Positions 8,340 through 16,949 of a stretch of 64,000 nucleotides of DNA are shown one piece after another. The number at the start of each line of letters is the position of its first letter. Within the stretch, counting starts at the first letter, position 1. Position numbers and translations under genes: made by a program. Where the stretch lies: the NCBI RefSeq assembly GCF_023073335.1, contig NZ_JADPJG010000003.1, forward strand, positions 285,789 to 349,788, read 5' to 3'. This stretch comes from Bradyrhizobium sp. 21 (lineage in GTDB: Bacteria > Pseudomonadota > Alphaproteobacteria > Rhizobiales > Xanthobacteraceae). Under the pieces are notes generated by a model that made no database searches, was not told the DNA's origin, and saw nothing but the letters and a program-made list of their open reading frames with translations.

Positions 8340-10091
8340 ATGTCGAAGCCCAGGCCCCAGTTCAAGTCTTTCTTCAAGGCGCTGACCGAGACCGGCCCGT
8401 TGATCGCGCTGGGGACGGCGCTTGCTATACTGGTCTCGATTGCGGGACCAGCCTCGGCGCAGTTCTTCAACTTCCCCGGCTTTGGCGGCCCGCCGCAGCG
8501 CCAGGCCCCGCCGCCGCCACGAGGTGGCGGTGACCGTGGCGGATGGTTTGGCGGCGACTTCTTCGCGCCGTTCCAGCAGCAACAGCAGCAGGCGCCGCGC
8601 CAGGATTTTTCGCGCGCGCCGGCGCCGGCCAAGCGCGACGCCACGCCTGACAAGAACGTGCTGGTGATCGGCGACGCCATGGCCGACTGGCTCGCCTACG
8701 GCCTGGAAGACGCCTACACCGAGCAGCCCGACATGGGCGTGATCCGCAAGCACAAGACCACCTCGGGCCTGATCAAATACCAGCCCAAGGGCGAACCCTC
8801 GGACTGGACGGCTGCTGCCAAGGGCATCCTCGAAACCGAGAAGCCCGACGTCATCGTCGTCATGCTCGGCCTCAACGACCGCATCGCGATCCGCGAGGCG
8901 GCAGCACCCGATAAATCGGACAAGGCCACGGACAAGGACAAGAAGAACGACAAGGGCGCGCGCGCCAAGCCGCCAGGAAAGCCGGGTGACGCCAAGCCTG
9001 GTGACACCAAGACCGGTGAAGCCAAACCTGGTGACAGCAAGCCCGGCGACACCGCCGCGAAGCCGGACGACAAGCCGGCCGATGCAGACCTGCCGCAGGA
9101 TGATGCCGACAACGCCGACACGCCGCAGGTCGCCGCTCCGGAGAAGACCGCGCGCAACCCGAACGGCCTCTACGAATTCCGTGACGAGCGCTGGGTCGAG
9201 CTCTACGGCAAGAAGATCGAGGAGCTGGCCAACGTGCTCAAGAGCAAGGGCGTGCCGGTGCTCTGGGTCGGGCTGCCCGCGATCCGCGGTCCCAAGGGCA
9301 CGGCGGATATGCTGTTCCTGGATTCGCTCTATCGCGAAGGCGCGGCCAAGGCCGGCATCACCTATGTCGACGTCTGGGACGGCTTTGTCGACGAGGCCGG
9401 CCGCTTCCTGCAGAAGGGGCCGGATTTCGAAGGCCAGATCCGTCAGCTCCGCAGCTATGACGGTGTCTATTTCACCAAACCCGGCGCCCGCAAGCTCGCC
9501 CACTATGTCGAGCGCGAGATCACGCGCCTGCTCGCCGGACGCTCCGGCCCGATCGCACTGCCGAGCGAACCGGCGACCCCCGACACCAGTGCCGAGCCCG
9601 GCAAGCCCGCGCCGCGGCCGCTGGCCGGCCCGATCGTGCCGCTGGTTGCGGCCTCGATCTCGACCGATCAATTGCTGGGCGGACCGGGCTCGCGTCCCGC
9701 CGCCGTCGATGCGCTCGCAGCAAAGACGATGGTGAAGGGTGAGCCACTGGCGGCTCCTGCCGGCCGTGCCGACGATTATGCCTGGCCGCGCCGCGAAGTC
9801 GGCCGCGAGCAGGCCAAGGGCGATACGCCGATGGCTGCGACGTCGCCCGATGGTGGGACGCCGGGCGCAGCCGCGGCGATCGCGCCGCCCAAACTCGCGC
9901 CGAAGAAGCCGCCGGTGCAGCAACAGCCTGCACAGGCGACGCCGTCGATGCGTGACTTCTTCGGCTTCGGCTCTCCGCAAGCACCGCCGCGTCAATTGGC
10001 GCCGGCACCGGGGCCACGCAATCCAGCTCAAAACCCCGCGATCCCGCGCCCCCCGGGCAGCGTCGGACGGTCGGCGGAAGTAGCCCGATAA
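8340..10091 (+). CDS. DUF459 SGNH-fold periplasmic protein, catalytic residues replaced
   Basis: A 583-residue protein with an N-terminal hydrophobic signal/anchor (about 20-40, ending GPASAQ), a Gly/Pro/Gln-rich linker (42-100), and an SGNH-hydrolase-like DUF459 domain (105-395) split by a low-complexity Lys/Asp/Pro insert (185-265) with KPGDxK-type repeats. A Pro/Ala-rich tail follows (400-583). Block I reads GDAMADW (111-117) where active SGNH enzymes have GDS, and block V reads DGVYFT (374-379) where they have DxxH. The GLND block (177-180) is kept. Family members may help cell-envelope or polysaccharide modification; this copy may bind rather than cleave. It stands alone. Confidence 0.85.
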   Translation: MSKPRPQFKSFFKALTETGPLIALGTALAILVSIAGPASAQFFNFPGFGGPPQRQAPPPPRGGGDRGGWFGGDFFAPFQQQQQQAPRQDFSRAPAPAKRDATPDKNVLVIGDAMADWLAYGLEDAYTEQPDMGVIRKHKTTSGLIKYQPKGEPSDWTAAAKGILETEKPDVIVVMLGLNDRIAIREAAAPDKSDKATDKDKKNDKGARAKPPGKPGDAKPGDTKTGEAKPGDSKPGDTAAKPDDKPADADLPQDDADNADTPQVAAPEKTARNPNGLYEFRDERWVELYGKKIEELANVLKSKGVPVLWVGLPAIRGPKGTADMLFLDSLYREGAAKAGITYVDVWDGFVDEAGRFLQKGPDFEGQIRQLRSYDGVYFTKPGARKLAHYVEREITRLLAGRSGPIALPSEPATPDTSAEPGKPAPRPLAGPIVPLVAASISTDQLLGGPGSRPAAVDALAAKTMVKGEPLAAPAGRADDYAWPRREVGREQAKGDTPMAATSPDGGTPGAAAAIAPPKLAPKKPPVQQQPAQATPSMRDFFGFGSPQAPPRQLAPAPGPRNPAQNPAIPRPPGSVGRSAEVAR

Positions 10092-10124
10092 TCTACTGGG
10101 CCGAAATTACTGAGCTGAGGTCTC

Positions 10125-10235
10125 GTGTCCCGGACGCGGCGCGATGCGCCGCAGAGCCGGGCCTCCGCTCTTAACCCACAAAAAAAGCCCCGGCTCGGCA
10201 ATGCGGCGCTTCACGCCGCATTGCGTCCGGGGCAC
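10125..10235. repeat. Paired hairpin element, family D
   Basis: Two hairpin-forming halves, GTCCCGGACGCGGCGCGATG... and GCCCCGGCTCGGCAATGCGG..., are separated by CCGCTCTTAACCCACAAAAAAA. The halves are roughly inverted with respect to each other. The element fills the space between the convergent DUF459 and CsbD-like genes and likely ends both transcripts. Confidence 0.55.
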
Positions 10236-10256
10236 ATCGAACAGAGTTATGACTCC

Positions 10257-10625
10257 TCAATAACGCCAGCGCGGCGGCGGACGGCGCGAAGGCCGCGCCA
10301 TCAACAGCGCGAGGGCAAAGCCGATGCCGCCGGCGACCAGCAGCGCGCCGAGCGGATTGTCCTGCACCTTCTGGGCAATCGCCTGCGAGCCGTCGCGCAA
10401 GGTTTCGGTCGGCTTGTCATAGGCGTCCTTGGCATAGCTGGCCGCCGTGTCCGTGGCGTCACGTACGGCATCCTTGGCCTGGCCGTAGAGATTCTGCACG
10501 GTGCCTGCGGCTTCCCGCGCCTTGCCCGACGCCTGTGTCTGCGCATCGCCTGCGAGATCACCGACAGCGCCTTCCGCGCGTCCGGCGAATTCCTTGGCCG
10601 ATCCGACAATCCGATCTTTATCCAT
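10257..10625 (-). CDS. CsbD-like stress protein with C-terminal membrane segment
   Basis: A 122-residue protein starting MDKDRIVGSAKEFAGRAEGA, the normal opening of a CsbD domain (1-60), with amphipathic Ala/Lys/Asp-rich helices. A C-terminal part with DNPLGALLVAGGIGFALALL (about 90-110) is a glycine-zipper-type membrane segment as in DUF883/YqjD proteins, followed by a basic tail RPSRRPPPRWRY. CsbD proteins accumulate in general stress; their biochemical role is not known. The fusion of a CsbD opening with a membrane tail suggests attachment to the inner membrane. GGAGGA lies just before the ATG and is a good ribosome-binding site. Confidence 0.85.
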   Translation of the reverse strand: MDKDRIVGSAKEFAGRAEGAVGDLAGDAQTQASGKAREAAGTVQNLYGQAKDAVRDATDTAASYAKDAYDKPTETLRDGSQAIAQKVQDNPLGALLVAGGIGFALALLMARPSRRPPPRWRY

Positions 10626-10697
10626 GATGCTCCTCCTCGGGGTCCGCCCAAGTAACCGATCAGAAGCGGTGCGGTTCCATCTCCCTTGAAATAGGAC

Positions 10698-11435
10698 TCA
10701 GAGAATAAGCCCGCCGTCGACGACCAGTGTCTGGCCAATGATGTAGGACGACAGCGGCGATGCCAGGAACAGCGCCGCGCCCGCCATGTCAGCCGGCGTG
10801 CCCAATCGCCGCAGCGGAATGCGCGACAATGCATCTTCAAGGCGCTTGGGATTGTCGGTCGTCACCTTTGTCATCTTGGTGTCGACCAGACCGGGCGCGA
10901 TGCCGTTGACACGGATGCCATCTTCGGCCCAGGCCTCGCCCAGCGTCCGCGTCAATCCGACCGCGCCGGTTTTCGACGCGTTGTAGGCGGGATTGCCCAT
11001 GGTGGAATGATAGGCCGCGGTTGAGGACACCATGATCAGCGCGCCCTTGGTATCTCGCAACATGGAATGAAACCGCGTGGCGCAGGCCATCAGGCTCATC
11101 AGATTGACCTCGACGACCTTGCGAAAGCCAGCCATCTCGAACTCGCCGCGGCGATAGAGCACCGCGCCTTGCGCAAGCACCAGCACGTCGAGCCGTTCGA
11201 AGGTCGGCTTGAAGGATTCGATCGCACCAGCGTTGCTGACATCGAGCTCCGAATAAGAGAGCCCCGTGAGATCGGAACCCTCCTCCGGAGAATATTCCTT
11301 GGCGTGAGCACGCGTGCCGCAAACTGCAACGTGCGCGCCTTTCGCGCGAAAGGCTTGCGCAATGCCATTGCCGATGCCGCTGGAGCCGCCGACGACCAGC
11401 ACCTGCTTGCCCGTGAAATCCAGCTCGCTCGCCAT
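10698..11435 (-). CDS. SDR family oxidoreductase (FabG-like)
   Basis: A 245-residue classical short-chain dehydrogenase/reductase. It has the NAD(P)-binding GGSSGIGNGIA motif (16-26), the catalytic Ser in MVSSTAAYHS and the YNASK pair (Tyr and Lys), then IAPGLVDTKM and a final GQTLVVDGGLIL typical of the family. The enzyme should be a cytoplasmic tetramer oxidising or reducing a hydroxyl/keto substrate that cannot be named. It is divergent from a second SDR gene with a 97-bp spacer between them. GGGGAGG precedes the ATG. Confidence 0.9.
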   Translation of the reverse strand: MASELDFTGKQVLVVGGSSGIGNGIAQAFRAKGAHVAVCGTRAHAKEYSPEEGSDLTGLSYSELDVSNAGAIESFKPTFERLDVLVLAQGAVLYRRGEFEMAGFRKVVEVNLMSLMACATRFHSMLRDTKGALIMVSSTAAYHSTMGNPAYNASKTGAVGLTRTLGEAWAEDGIRVNGIAPGLVDTKMTKVTTDNPKRLEDALSRIPLRRLGTPADMAGAALFLASPLSSYIIGQTLVVDGGLIL

Positions 11436-11532
11436 CGCGGCCTCCCCTTTTGTTTGCTTGTTTGACCTGTCTGCGGATCGATGCCAGCCTTGTCAATCAT
11501 AACAAGAAGCAAGCAGGGCGCGAGGAAACAGC

Positions 11533-12312
11533 ATGTCCGACTTCAAACAGCTCAGCCGGTCCGTGAAGGGCCTGACCGTTCTCGTCACCGGCGCGGCCAG
11601 CGGCATGGGTCGCGCGACGGCGCGCGTGTTCGCGACCGAAGGCGCGCACGTCGCCGCCACCGATCACGACGAGCAAGGCGCGCATGCGGTTGCCAAGGAG
11701 ATCGCGGCGAGCGGAGGTTCGGCGAAAGCGTGGAAGCTCGACGTGGCCGACGCCGGCGAGATCAAGCGCGTGGTCGGCGACGTCGCGACCCATTTCGGCG
11801 GGCTCGATATCATCGTCAACAATGCCGGCATCTCCGTGCGCGTCGCGATCGACGACGAGGCTTATGAGGACGCATGGACCAGGGCAATCGCGGTGATGCT
11901 GACGGCGCATCCGCGCATCATCCGTGCCGCGTTGCCTCACTTACGCAAGTCGAAGAGCCCGCGCATCGTCAACATCGCTTCGACCGAGGCGCTCGGCGCC
12001 ACCGCATTGCACAGCCCCTATTCGGCGGCAAAGGGTGGCGTCGCCAGCCTCACCCGCTCGCTCGCGGTGGAGCTCGGCCGCGAAGGCATCACCGTCAATT
12101 GCATCTGCCCGGGTCCGATCCGTACCGCAATCACCGACCGCATCTCGGAGGAGCACAAGACGATCTACGCCAAGCGCCGCACCGCATTGGGCCGCTATGG
12201 CGATCCCGAGGAGGTCGCGCACATGACGCTGAGCCTGTGCCTGCCGGCAGCGTCCTTTCTCACCGGCGCCGTGATCCCGGTCGATGGCGGCCTGATGGCG
12301 CGCAACGCGTGA
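11533..12312 (+). CDS. SDR family oxidoreductase
   Basis: A 259-residue classical short-chain dehydrogenase. It has VTGAASGMGRA for the nucleotide, NNAGISVRV, the IVNIASTEALG serine strand, the YSAAKGG catalytic pair and a VIPVDGGLM end. An Asp follows strand 2 (ATDHDEQG), which usually favours NAD over NADP. The TfdA-like dioxygenase gene begins 112 bp downstream on the same strand, so the two may be co-transcribed and act on the same compound. The substrate is not identifiable. Confidence 0.9.
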   Translation: MSDFKQLSRSVKGLTVLVTGAASGMGRATARVFATEGAHVAATDHDEQGAHAVAKEIAASGGSAKAWKLDVADAGEIKRVVGDVATHFGGLDIIVNNAGISVRVAIDDEAYEDAWTRAIAVMLTAHPRIIRAALPHLRKSKSPRIVNIASTEALGATALHSPYSAAKGGVASLTRSLAVELGREGITVNCICPGPIRTAITDRISEEHKTIYAKRRTALGRYGDPEEVAHMTLSLCLPAASFLTGAVIPVDGGLMARNA

Positions 12313-12424
12313 TAGGCTGACGCTTAAGAGGTATGCGCGCCGAGCGTTGACATCGGCCTGCGCGGGAGTAACTTTTTCCCCGACAGAGCGGGACCAACCG
12401 CTCGCGGTATGCGGGAGAAACACC

Positions 12425-13312
12425 ATGACGATCGCCATCCGGCAGCTTCAGACCCATTTTGTCGGCGAGGTTTCCGGCCTCGACCTGCGAAAGCCTCTCA
12501 CGCCGGATGAGGCGCGCGACGTCGAGGCCGCCATGGACAAATATGCGGTGCTGGTCTTCCACGACCAGGACATCACCGATGAGCAGCAGATGGCTTTTGC
12601 GCTGAATTTCGGCCAGCGCGAGGACGCACGCGGCGGCACCGTGACGAAAGAGAAGGACTACCGGCTGCAGTCCGGACTGAACGACGTCTCCAATCTCGGC
12701 AAGGACGGCAGACCGCTGGCGAAAGACAGCCGCGCGCATCTGTTCAACCTCGGCAATTGCCTGTGGCATTCCGACAGTTCGTTCCGCCCCATTCCGGCGA
12801 AATTCTCGCTGCTGTCCGCCCGGGTGCTCAACCCGAAGGGCGGCAACACCGAATTCGCCGACATGCGCGCCGCCTATGACGCGCTCGACGACGACACCAA
12901 GGCGGAGATCGAGGATCTCGTCTGCGAGCACTCGCTGATGTATTCGCGGGGATCGCTCGGCTTCACCGAATATACCGACGACGAGAAGCAGATGTTCAAG
13001 CCGGTGCTGCAACGTCTCGTGCGCACCCATCCCGTCCATCGCCGCAAATCGCTCTATCTCTCATCGCATGCCGGCAAGATCGTCGGCATGAGCGTGCCCG
13101 AGGGCCGGCTGCTGCTGCGCGATCTCAACGAGCACGCGACGCAGGCCGAGTTCGTCTACGTCCACAAATGGAAGCTGCATGACCTCGTGATGTGGGACAA
13201 CCGCCAGACCATGCACCGCGTCCGCCGCTACGACCAGTCGCAGCCCCGCGACATGCGCCGCGCGACGGTGGCGGGGACGGAGCCGACGGTGCAGCAGCAG
13301 GCGGCGGAATAG
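12425..13312 (+). CDS. TauD/TfdA-family 2-oxoglutarate dioxygenase (TfdA-alpha-like)
   Basis: A 295-residue Fe(II)/2-oxoglutarate-dependent dioxygenase starting at ATG MTIAIRQLQTHFVGEV; an earlier in-frame start is unsupported. The iron ligands fit CLWHSDSSFRP (HxD) and the distal His in MWDNRQTMHRVRRYD, followed by the Arg in RDMRRATV that binds 2-oxoglutarate. The overall wording closely resembles the TfdA-alpha proteins of bradyrhizobia, which cleave 2,4-D-like aryloxyacetates, though natural substrates are probably plant or soil carboxylic ethers. Two SDR genes are next to it, but no tfdBCDEF-type genes are present, so a complete degradation pathway is not encoded here. Confidence 0.9.
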   Translation: MTIAIRQLQTHFVGEVSGLDLRKPLTPDEARDVEAAMDKYAVLVFHDQDITDEQQMAFALNFGQREDARGGTVTKEKDYRLQSGLNDVSNLGKDGRPLAKDSRAHLFNLGNCLWHSDSSFRPIPAKFSLLSARVLNPKGGNTEFADMRAAYDALDDDTKAEIEDLVCEHSLMYSRGSLGFTEYTDDEKQMFKPVLQRLVRTHPVHRRKSLYLSSHAGKIVGMSVPEGRLLLRDLNEHATQAEFVYVHKWKLHDLVMWDNRQTMHRVRRYDQSQPRDMRRATVAGTEPTVQQQAAE

Positions 13313-13350
13313 GATCCACTGGGCGGAGCACAGCGCTACTCAGCAACCGG

Positions 13351-13454
13351 TGTCATCGCCCGGCTTGACCGGGCGATCCAGTACGCCGAGGCGGTTGTGA
13401 AAAAGCCGATAGGCCGCGGCGTACTTGATGCCCCGGTCAAGCCGGGGCATGACA
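13351..13454. repeat. Palindromic intergenic element, family B copy 1
   Basis: About 104 bp with terminal inverted ends TGTCAT and ATGACA. The left hairpin is GCCCGGCTTGACCGGGC, the right hairpin is GCCCCGGTCAAGCCGGGGC, and the core contains AGGCCGCGGCGTACT. Related copies lie at 17799-17901 and 32117-32220. This one lies between the convergent dioxygenase and yqgE-like genes. Confidence 0.85.
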
Positions 13455-13488
13455 GCGGTGGGTGGGGCGCATACAGCGGAGAACAGAG

Positions 13489-14133
13489 CTACGCGTGGCC
13501 CGCCTCGTTCGAGAGCATGCCGGGATCGATGCCGATCTTGCGCAATGCGCGGCCGTATTTTTCATCGACGTCGTCGCCGAAGATCAAATCCGAATCCGCA
13601 TCGCAATGCAGCCAGCCATTGCTCTGGATTTCGGTCTCGAGCTGGCCCGGCGCCCAGCCGGCATAGCCGAGCGCGAGGATGGCGTGCTTGGGGCCGGAGC
13701 CGTTGGCGATCGCCCGCAGGATGTCGACGGTCGCGGTGAGGCAGACGCCGTCGTCGATCCGGAGCGTCGCGTTCTCGATGTAGAAATCGCTGGAGTGCAG
13801 CACGAAGCCGCGGCCGGTGTCGACGGGACCGCCACGCAGCACCTTCATGCTTTCGGCATTCTCCGGCAGCTTGATGTGCTCGCCCTTCTGGATGATGCCG
13901 AGCTGCTGCAACAGTTCGGGGAAGTCGATGCTGCCGGCCGGGTGGTTGACGATGATGCCCATGGCGCCTTCGGCGGAGTGGGCGCAGAGATAGATCACCG
14001 AGCGCTCGAAGCGCTCATCGCCCATCACGGGCATCGCGATCAGGAGCTGGCCGTCGAGGTAACCCGTCGAACTGGGGAGCGCGGGGCCGGGATTGCGGGT
14101 GCTTTCGCCCGTCCTCTTGCCTGTGGGAGCCAT
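13489..14133 (-). CDS. YqgE/AlgH family protein
   Basis: A 214-residue protein matching the YqgE/AlgH family. After a variable basic N-terminus (1-24), the family opening [20 protein letters not shown] appears, then [20 protein letters not shown], the glycine-proline turn [15 protein letters not shown] and a late [13 protein letters not shown] motif. The family is widely conserved and cytoplasmic, with a compact alpha/beta fold. AlgH was first described as an alginate regulator but its molecular role is unknown. The gene stands alone, divergent from the DsbD-alpha-like gene with a 157-bp spacer. Confidence 0.95.
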   Translation of the reverse strand: MAPTGKRTGESTRNPGPALPSSTGYLDGQLLIAMPVMGDERFERSVIYLCAHSAEGAMGIIVNHPAGSIDFPELLQQLGIIQKGEHIKLPENAESMKVLRGGPVDTGRGFVLHSSDFYIENATLRIDDGVCLTATVDILRAIANGSGPKHAILALGYAGWAPGQLETEIQSNGWLHCDADSDLIFGDDVDEKYGRALRKIGIDPGMLSNEAGHA

Positions 14134-14290
14134 CGGTGAAGCACTCCGGTTTCAATTCCTATCCTGATGTCGGGCCGCGCCGCTGTCAAATCAAGGCTTG
14201 CGAGGTCAAGACTTGCAGGGACATGATTCAAGTGCATCCATCACAAGCAATTCAATGGTTTGCCCAGGGGTGACCCTGTAAAGACGTACC

Positions 14291-15130
14291 ATGCTGACAA
14301 GAGTTCCCCTGCATGCGGCGATTGGCGTCGCGACAACCCTGCTTGCGTCGTCGCTGGCGTTTGCAGCCCGCGCCGACGACGCATCGCCCTGGCAGCGCGA
14401 CGGACATTCCGCGGTGCGGTTGCTCGCGGGATCGCGCAGCGGCGCCGTCCTGCTCGGCGGTATCGCCTTCCAGATCCAGCCCGGCTGGAAAACCTATTGG
14501 CGCATGCCGGGCGATTCCGGCGTTCCGCCACGCTTCGATTTCTCGAAGTCGGACAATGTCGAAGCGGTGACGGTGATGTGGCCGGCGCCGCTGAAATTCG
14601 ACGACGGCGCGGGCGGCCATTCGATCGGCTATCACGACCAGATCGTGCTGCCCTTGCGCATCGTCGCCAAGGCGGCCGACAAGCCGGTGACGCTGCGCGC
14701 CGAGATCAATTACGCGGTGTGCGAAAAGCTCTGCATTCCTGTCGAGGCCAGCGCCGAGCTCGGCTTCAACAGCGTCGCCTCGACCGAGGACGCCAATCTG
14801 CGTGCAGCGCTCGACACCGTGCCCAAGCCCGCCAATATCGGCGATCCCAACCCGCTCACCATCCGCGACGTCAAGCGTGACGGGCCCAGGAATGTGGTGG
14901 TGGACGTGGTTGTGCCTGACAGCCGCAACGTCAATTTGTTCGTGGAAGGGCCGACGCTCGATTGGTCGCTCCCGATCCCTGCGCCGGTCGAGCACAGCCC
15001 GGCCGGCGTGAAGCGATTTTCGTTCGAGCTCGACGGATTGCCGCCGGGCGCCAAGCCCGACGGCGCAGCGCTGAAGTTCACGCTGGTCGGGCCGGAGAAG
15101 TCGTACGAGTTCAATACGAATTTGGAGTGA
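14291..15130 (+). CDS. Periplasmic DsbD alpha-domain-like protein
   Basis: A 279-residue protein with a signal peptide (1-28, ending FAARADD). Residues 40-175 resemble the N-terminal DsbD/DsbC-interaction domain found in thiol:disulfide reductases and in ScsB-like proteins: a VLLGGIAFQIQPGWKTYW opening, then a cysteine pair in NYAVCEKLCIPVEA. The remainder is beta-rich with no membrane segments, so this is the periplasmic domain on its own, without the DsbD membrane and thioredoxin parts. It may accept electrons from a separate CcdA/DsbD-like membrane protein and reduce a periplasmic substrate. No such partner gene is next to it. Confidence 0.82.
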   Translation: MLTRVPLHAAIGVATTLLASSLAFAARADDASPWQRDGHSAVRLLAGSRSGAVLLGGIAFQIQPGWKTYWRMPGDSGVPPRFDFSKSDNVEAVTVMWPAPLKFDDGAGGHSIGYHDQIVLPLRIVAKAADKPVTLRAEINYAVCEKLCIPVEASAELGFNSVASTEDANLRAALDTVPKPANIGDPNPLTIRDVKRDGPRNVVVDVVVPDSRNVNLFVEGPTLDWSLPIPAPVEHSPAGVKRFSFELDGLPPGAKPDGAALKFTLVGPEKSYEFNTNLE

Positions 15131-15140
15131 TCTCTCCCCG

Positions 15141-15280
15141 GTCGTCCCGGCGAAGGCCGGGACCCATAACCACGGGAGAGGTTTGACGAAAACAGGTAGT
15201 TATTCATCAGATGGCGGTACTGCCATCGAACTGTCTCCGATAGATCACGCGGTATGGGTCCCGGCCTTCGCCGGGACGAC
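15141..15280. repeat. Palindromic intergenic element, family A copy 2
   Basis: It has the same arms as at 5539-5666 (GTCGTCCCGGCGAAGGCCGG and its inverse) and also shares the internal ATCACGCGGTATGGG stretch. The middle differs. It lies between the DsbD-alpha-like gene and the flippase gene. Confidence 0.85.
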
Positions 15281-15383
15281 AGCGTGGTTGGGGTTGCAAC
15301 ACACTCCACCCAACCGAATCTTAACGAATGGTTGCTAATCCCGAGCGCTCCCGCTGCATGCGGAACGCCCCGGGGATTTCGAA

Positions 15384-16751
15384 TTGGCCGTGATGGATGC
15401 AGAACCCGCAACGACCGGACCTGCCGGCCTGATCGCGCGGCTGCGCGAAAGATTGACGGGCGGGTCGAGCGAAGCATCGCTGACGCGGCGGCTGGCCGGC
15501 ACCATCTTCATCATTCGCGTCATCAGCGCCGGCCTCGCCTATGTCTCGCAGGTCCTGCTGGCGCGCTGGATGGGCACGTCCGACTACGGCATCTATGTCT
15601 ATGTCTGGACCTGGGTGCTGCTGCTCGGCAGCATGATGGACTTTGGTATCTCGGCCTCCGCACAAAAAATCATTCCGGAGTACCGCACCAGTGGCGATCA
15701 TGCGCTGCTGCGCGGCTTTCTCTCCGGCAGCCGCTGGCTGGTCTTTGCGGTGTCCGCGCTGGTGTCGCTCGGCCTTGCCGGTATCGTCACATTACTGGCG
15801 CCCTGGATCGATCCGGCCGAGGTGCTGCCGCTCTATATTGGCTGCATGACGCTGCCCGCTTTCGTCGTCGCCAACACCCAGGACGGCATCGCACGCTCGC
15901 ATGACTGGATGCAGCTCGGCCTGATGCCGCAGTTCATCATCCGCCAGGCGCTGATCATCGGCATCACGGCCGGCGCCTTCCTGCTCGGCTATCATCTCGG
16001 CGCCGTTGCCGCGATGGTCGCGAGCGCCGGCGCGGTGTGGATCGCGATGACCGGGCAGATGGTGGTGCTGAACCGCAAGCTTGCCGACCACATCGAGCCC
16101 GGCCCCAAGGCCTATGACATCGGCGGCTGGCTCGCCGTGTCGCTCCCGATCCTGCTGGTCGAAAGCTTCTACCTGTTGCTGTCCTACACCGACGTGCTGG
16201 TGCTGCAGCAGTTCCGCCCCTCCGACGAGGTCGGCGTCTATTTCGCCGTGGTGAAGACGCTGGCGCTGGTCTCCTTCATCCACTACGCGATGTCGGCGAC
16301 GACCGCGCATCGCTTCGCCGAATACAACGCGCTCGGCGACAAGGCGCGCCTGTCGGCTTACGTGGCGCATGCCATCAACTGGACGTTCTGGCCGTCGCTG
16401 GCGGCGACCATCGTGCTGCTTGCGCTCGGCAAGCCGCTGCTCTGGCTGTTCGGGCCGCAATTCACGGTCGGCTACGACATCATGTTCGTCGCCGCGATCG
16501 GCCTCGTGGTGCGCTCCGCGATCGGCCCGGTCGAGCGCCTGCTCAACATGCTCGGCCAGCAGAAGATCTGCGCGCTGGCCTATGCGCTGGCCTTCGTGAT
16601 GAACCTGGTGCTTTGCATCGCGCTGGTGCCGCGCTACGGCGGCCACGGGGCCGCCGCCGCGACCTCGATCTCGCTCTGCTTCGAGACGGTGCTGCTGTTC
16701 TGGATCGTGCGACAGCGCCTCGGCCTGCACGTGCTGGCGTTTGGGAAATAG
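15384..16751 (+). CDS. Polysaccharide/oligosaccharide flippase (Wzx/MATE-like)
   Basis: A 455-residue integral membrane protein with 12-14 hydrophobic segments from about residue 40 to 450. The opening SLTRRLAGTIFIIRVISAGL, MGTSDYGIYVYVWTW and the central YLLLSYTDVLVLQQFRP are typical of the oligosaccharide flippase (RfbX/Wzx) branch of the MOP superfamily, which moves lipid-linked glycans across the inner membrane. The start is uncertain: TTG 15384 has GGGGA seven bases upstream, while GTG 15390 and ATG 15393 follow in frame. There are no glycosyltransferase neighbours, so the exported glycan cannot be inferred. Confidence 0.9.
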   Translation: MAVMDAEPATTGPAGLIARLRERLTGGSSEASLTRRLAGTIFIIRVISAGLAYVSQVLLARWMGTSDYGIYVYVWTWVLLLGSMMDFGISASAQKIIPEYRTSGDHALLRGFLSGSRWLVFAVSALVSLGLAGIVTLLAPWIDPAEVLPLYIGCMTLPAFVVANTQDGIARSHDWMQLGLMPQFIIRQALIIGITAGAFLLGYHLGAVAAMVASAGAVWIAMTGQMVVLNRKLADHIEPGPKAYDIGGWLAVSLPILLVESFYLLLSYTDVLVLQQFRPSDEVGVYFAVVKTLALVSFIHYAMSATTAHRFAEYNALGDKARLSAYVAHAINWTFWPSLAATIVLLALGKPLLWLFGPQFTVGYDIMFVAAIGLVVRSAIGPVERLLNMLGQQKICALAYALAFVMNLVLCIALVPRYGGHGAAAATSISLCFETVLLFWIVRQRLGLHVLAFGK

Positions 16752-16949
16752 GCGCTTCACACCCGCCTTTCGCATGCGGCTCTCGGGGAACGACCGTTTC
16801 GCAGCAGGCCCGGGAACAAAGCGAAATGCCCACCTTTCGTCGACATGCAGCACGATTTTTCTTATTGCTCCCAAGCTGTTGCATTCCAGGGAAATTTTAT
16901 TCTACGTCGTATTGCCCAACTGACGAGATAAACCTAAGATTCCCTGGAC

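Noticed and set aside
13351..13454. The palindromic elements as possible attachment sites of an integrated element.
   Set aside because: There is no integrase, no tRNA and no shift in composition between copies, and copies occur at unrelated places.
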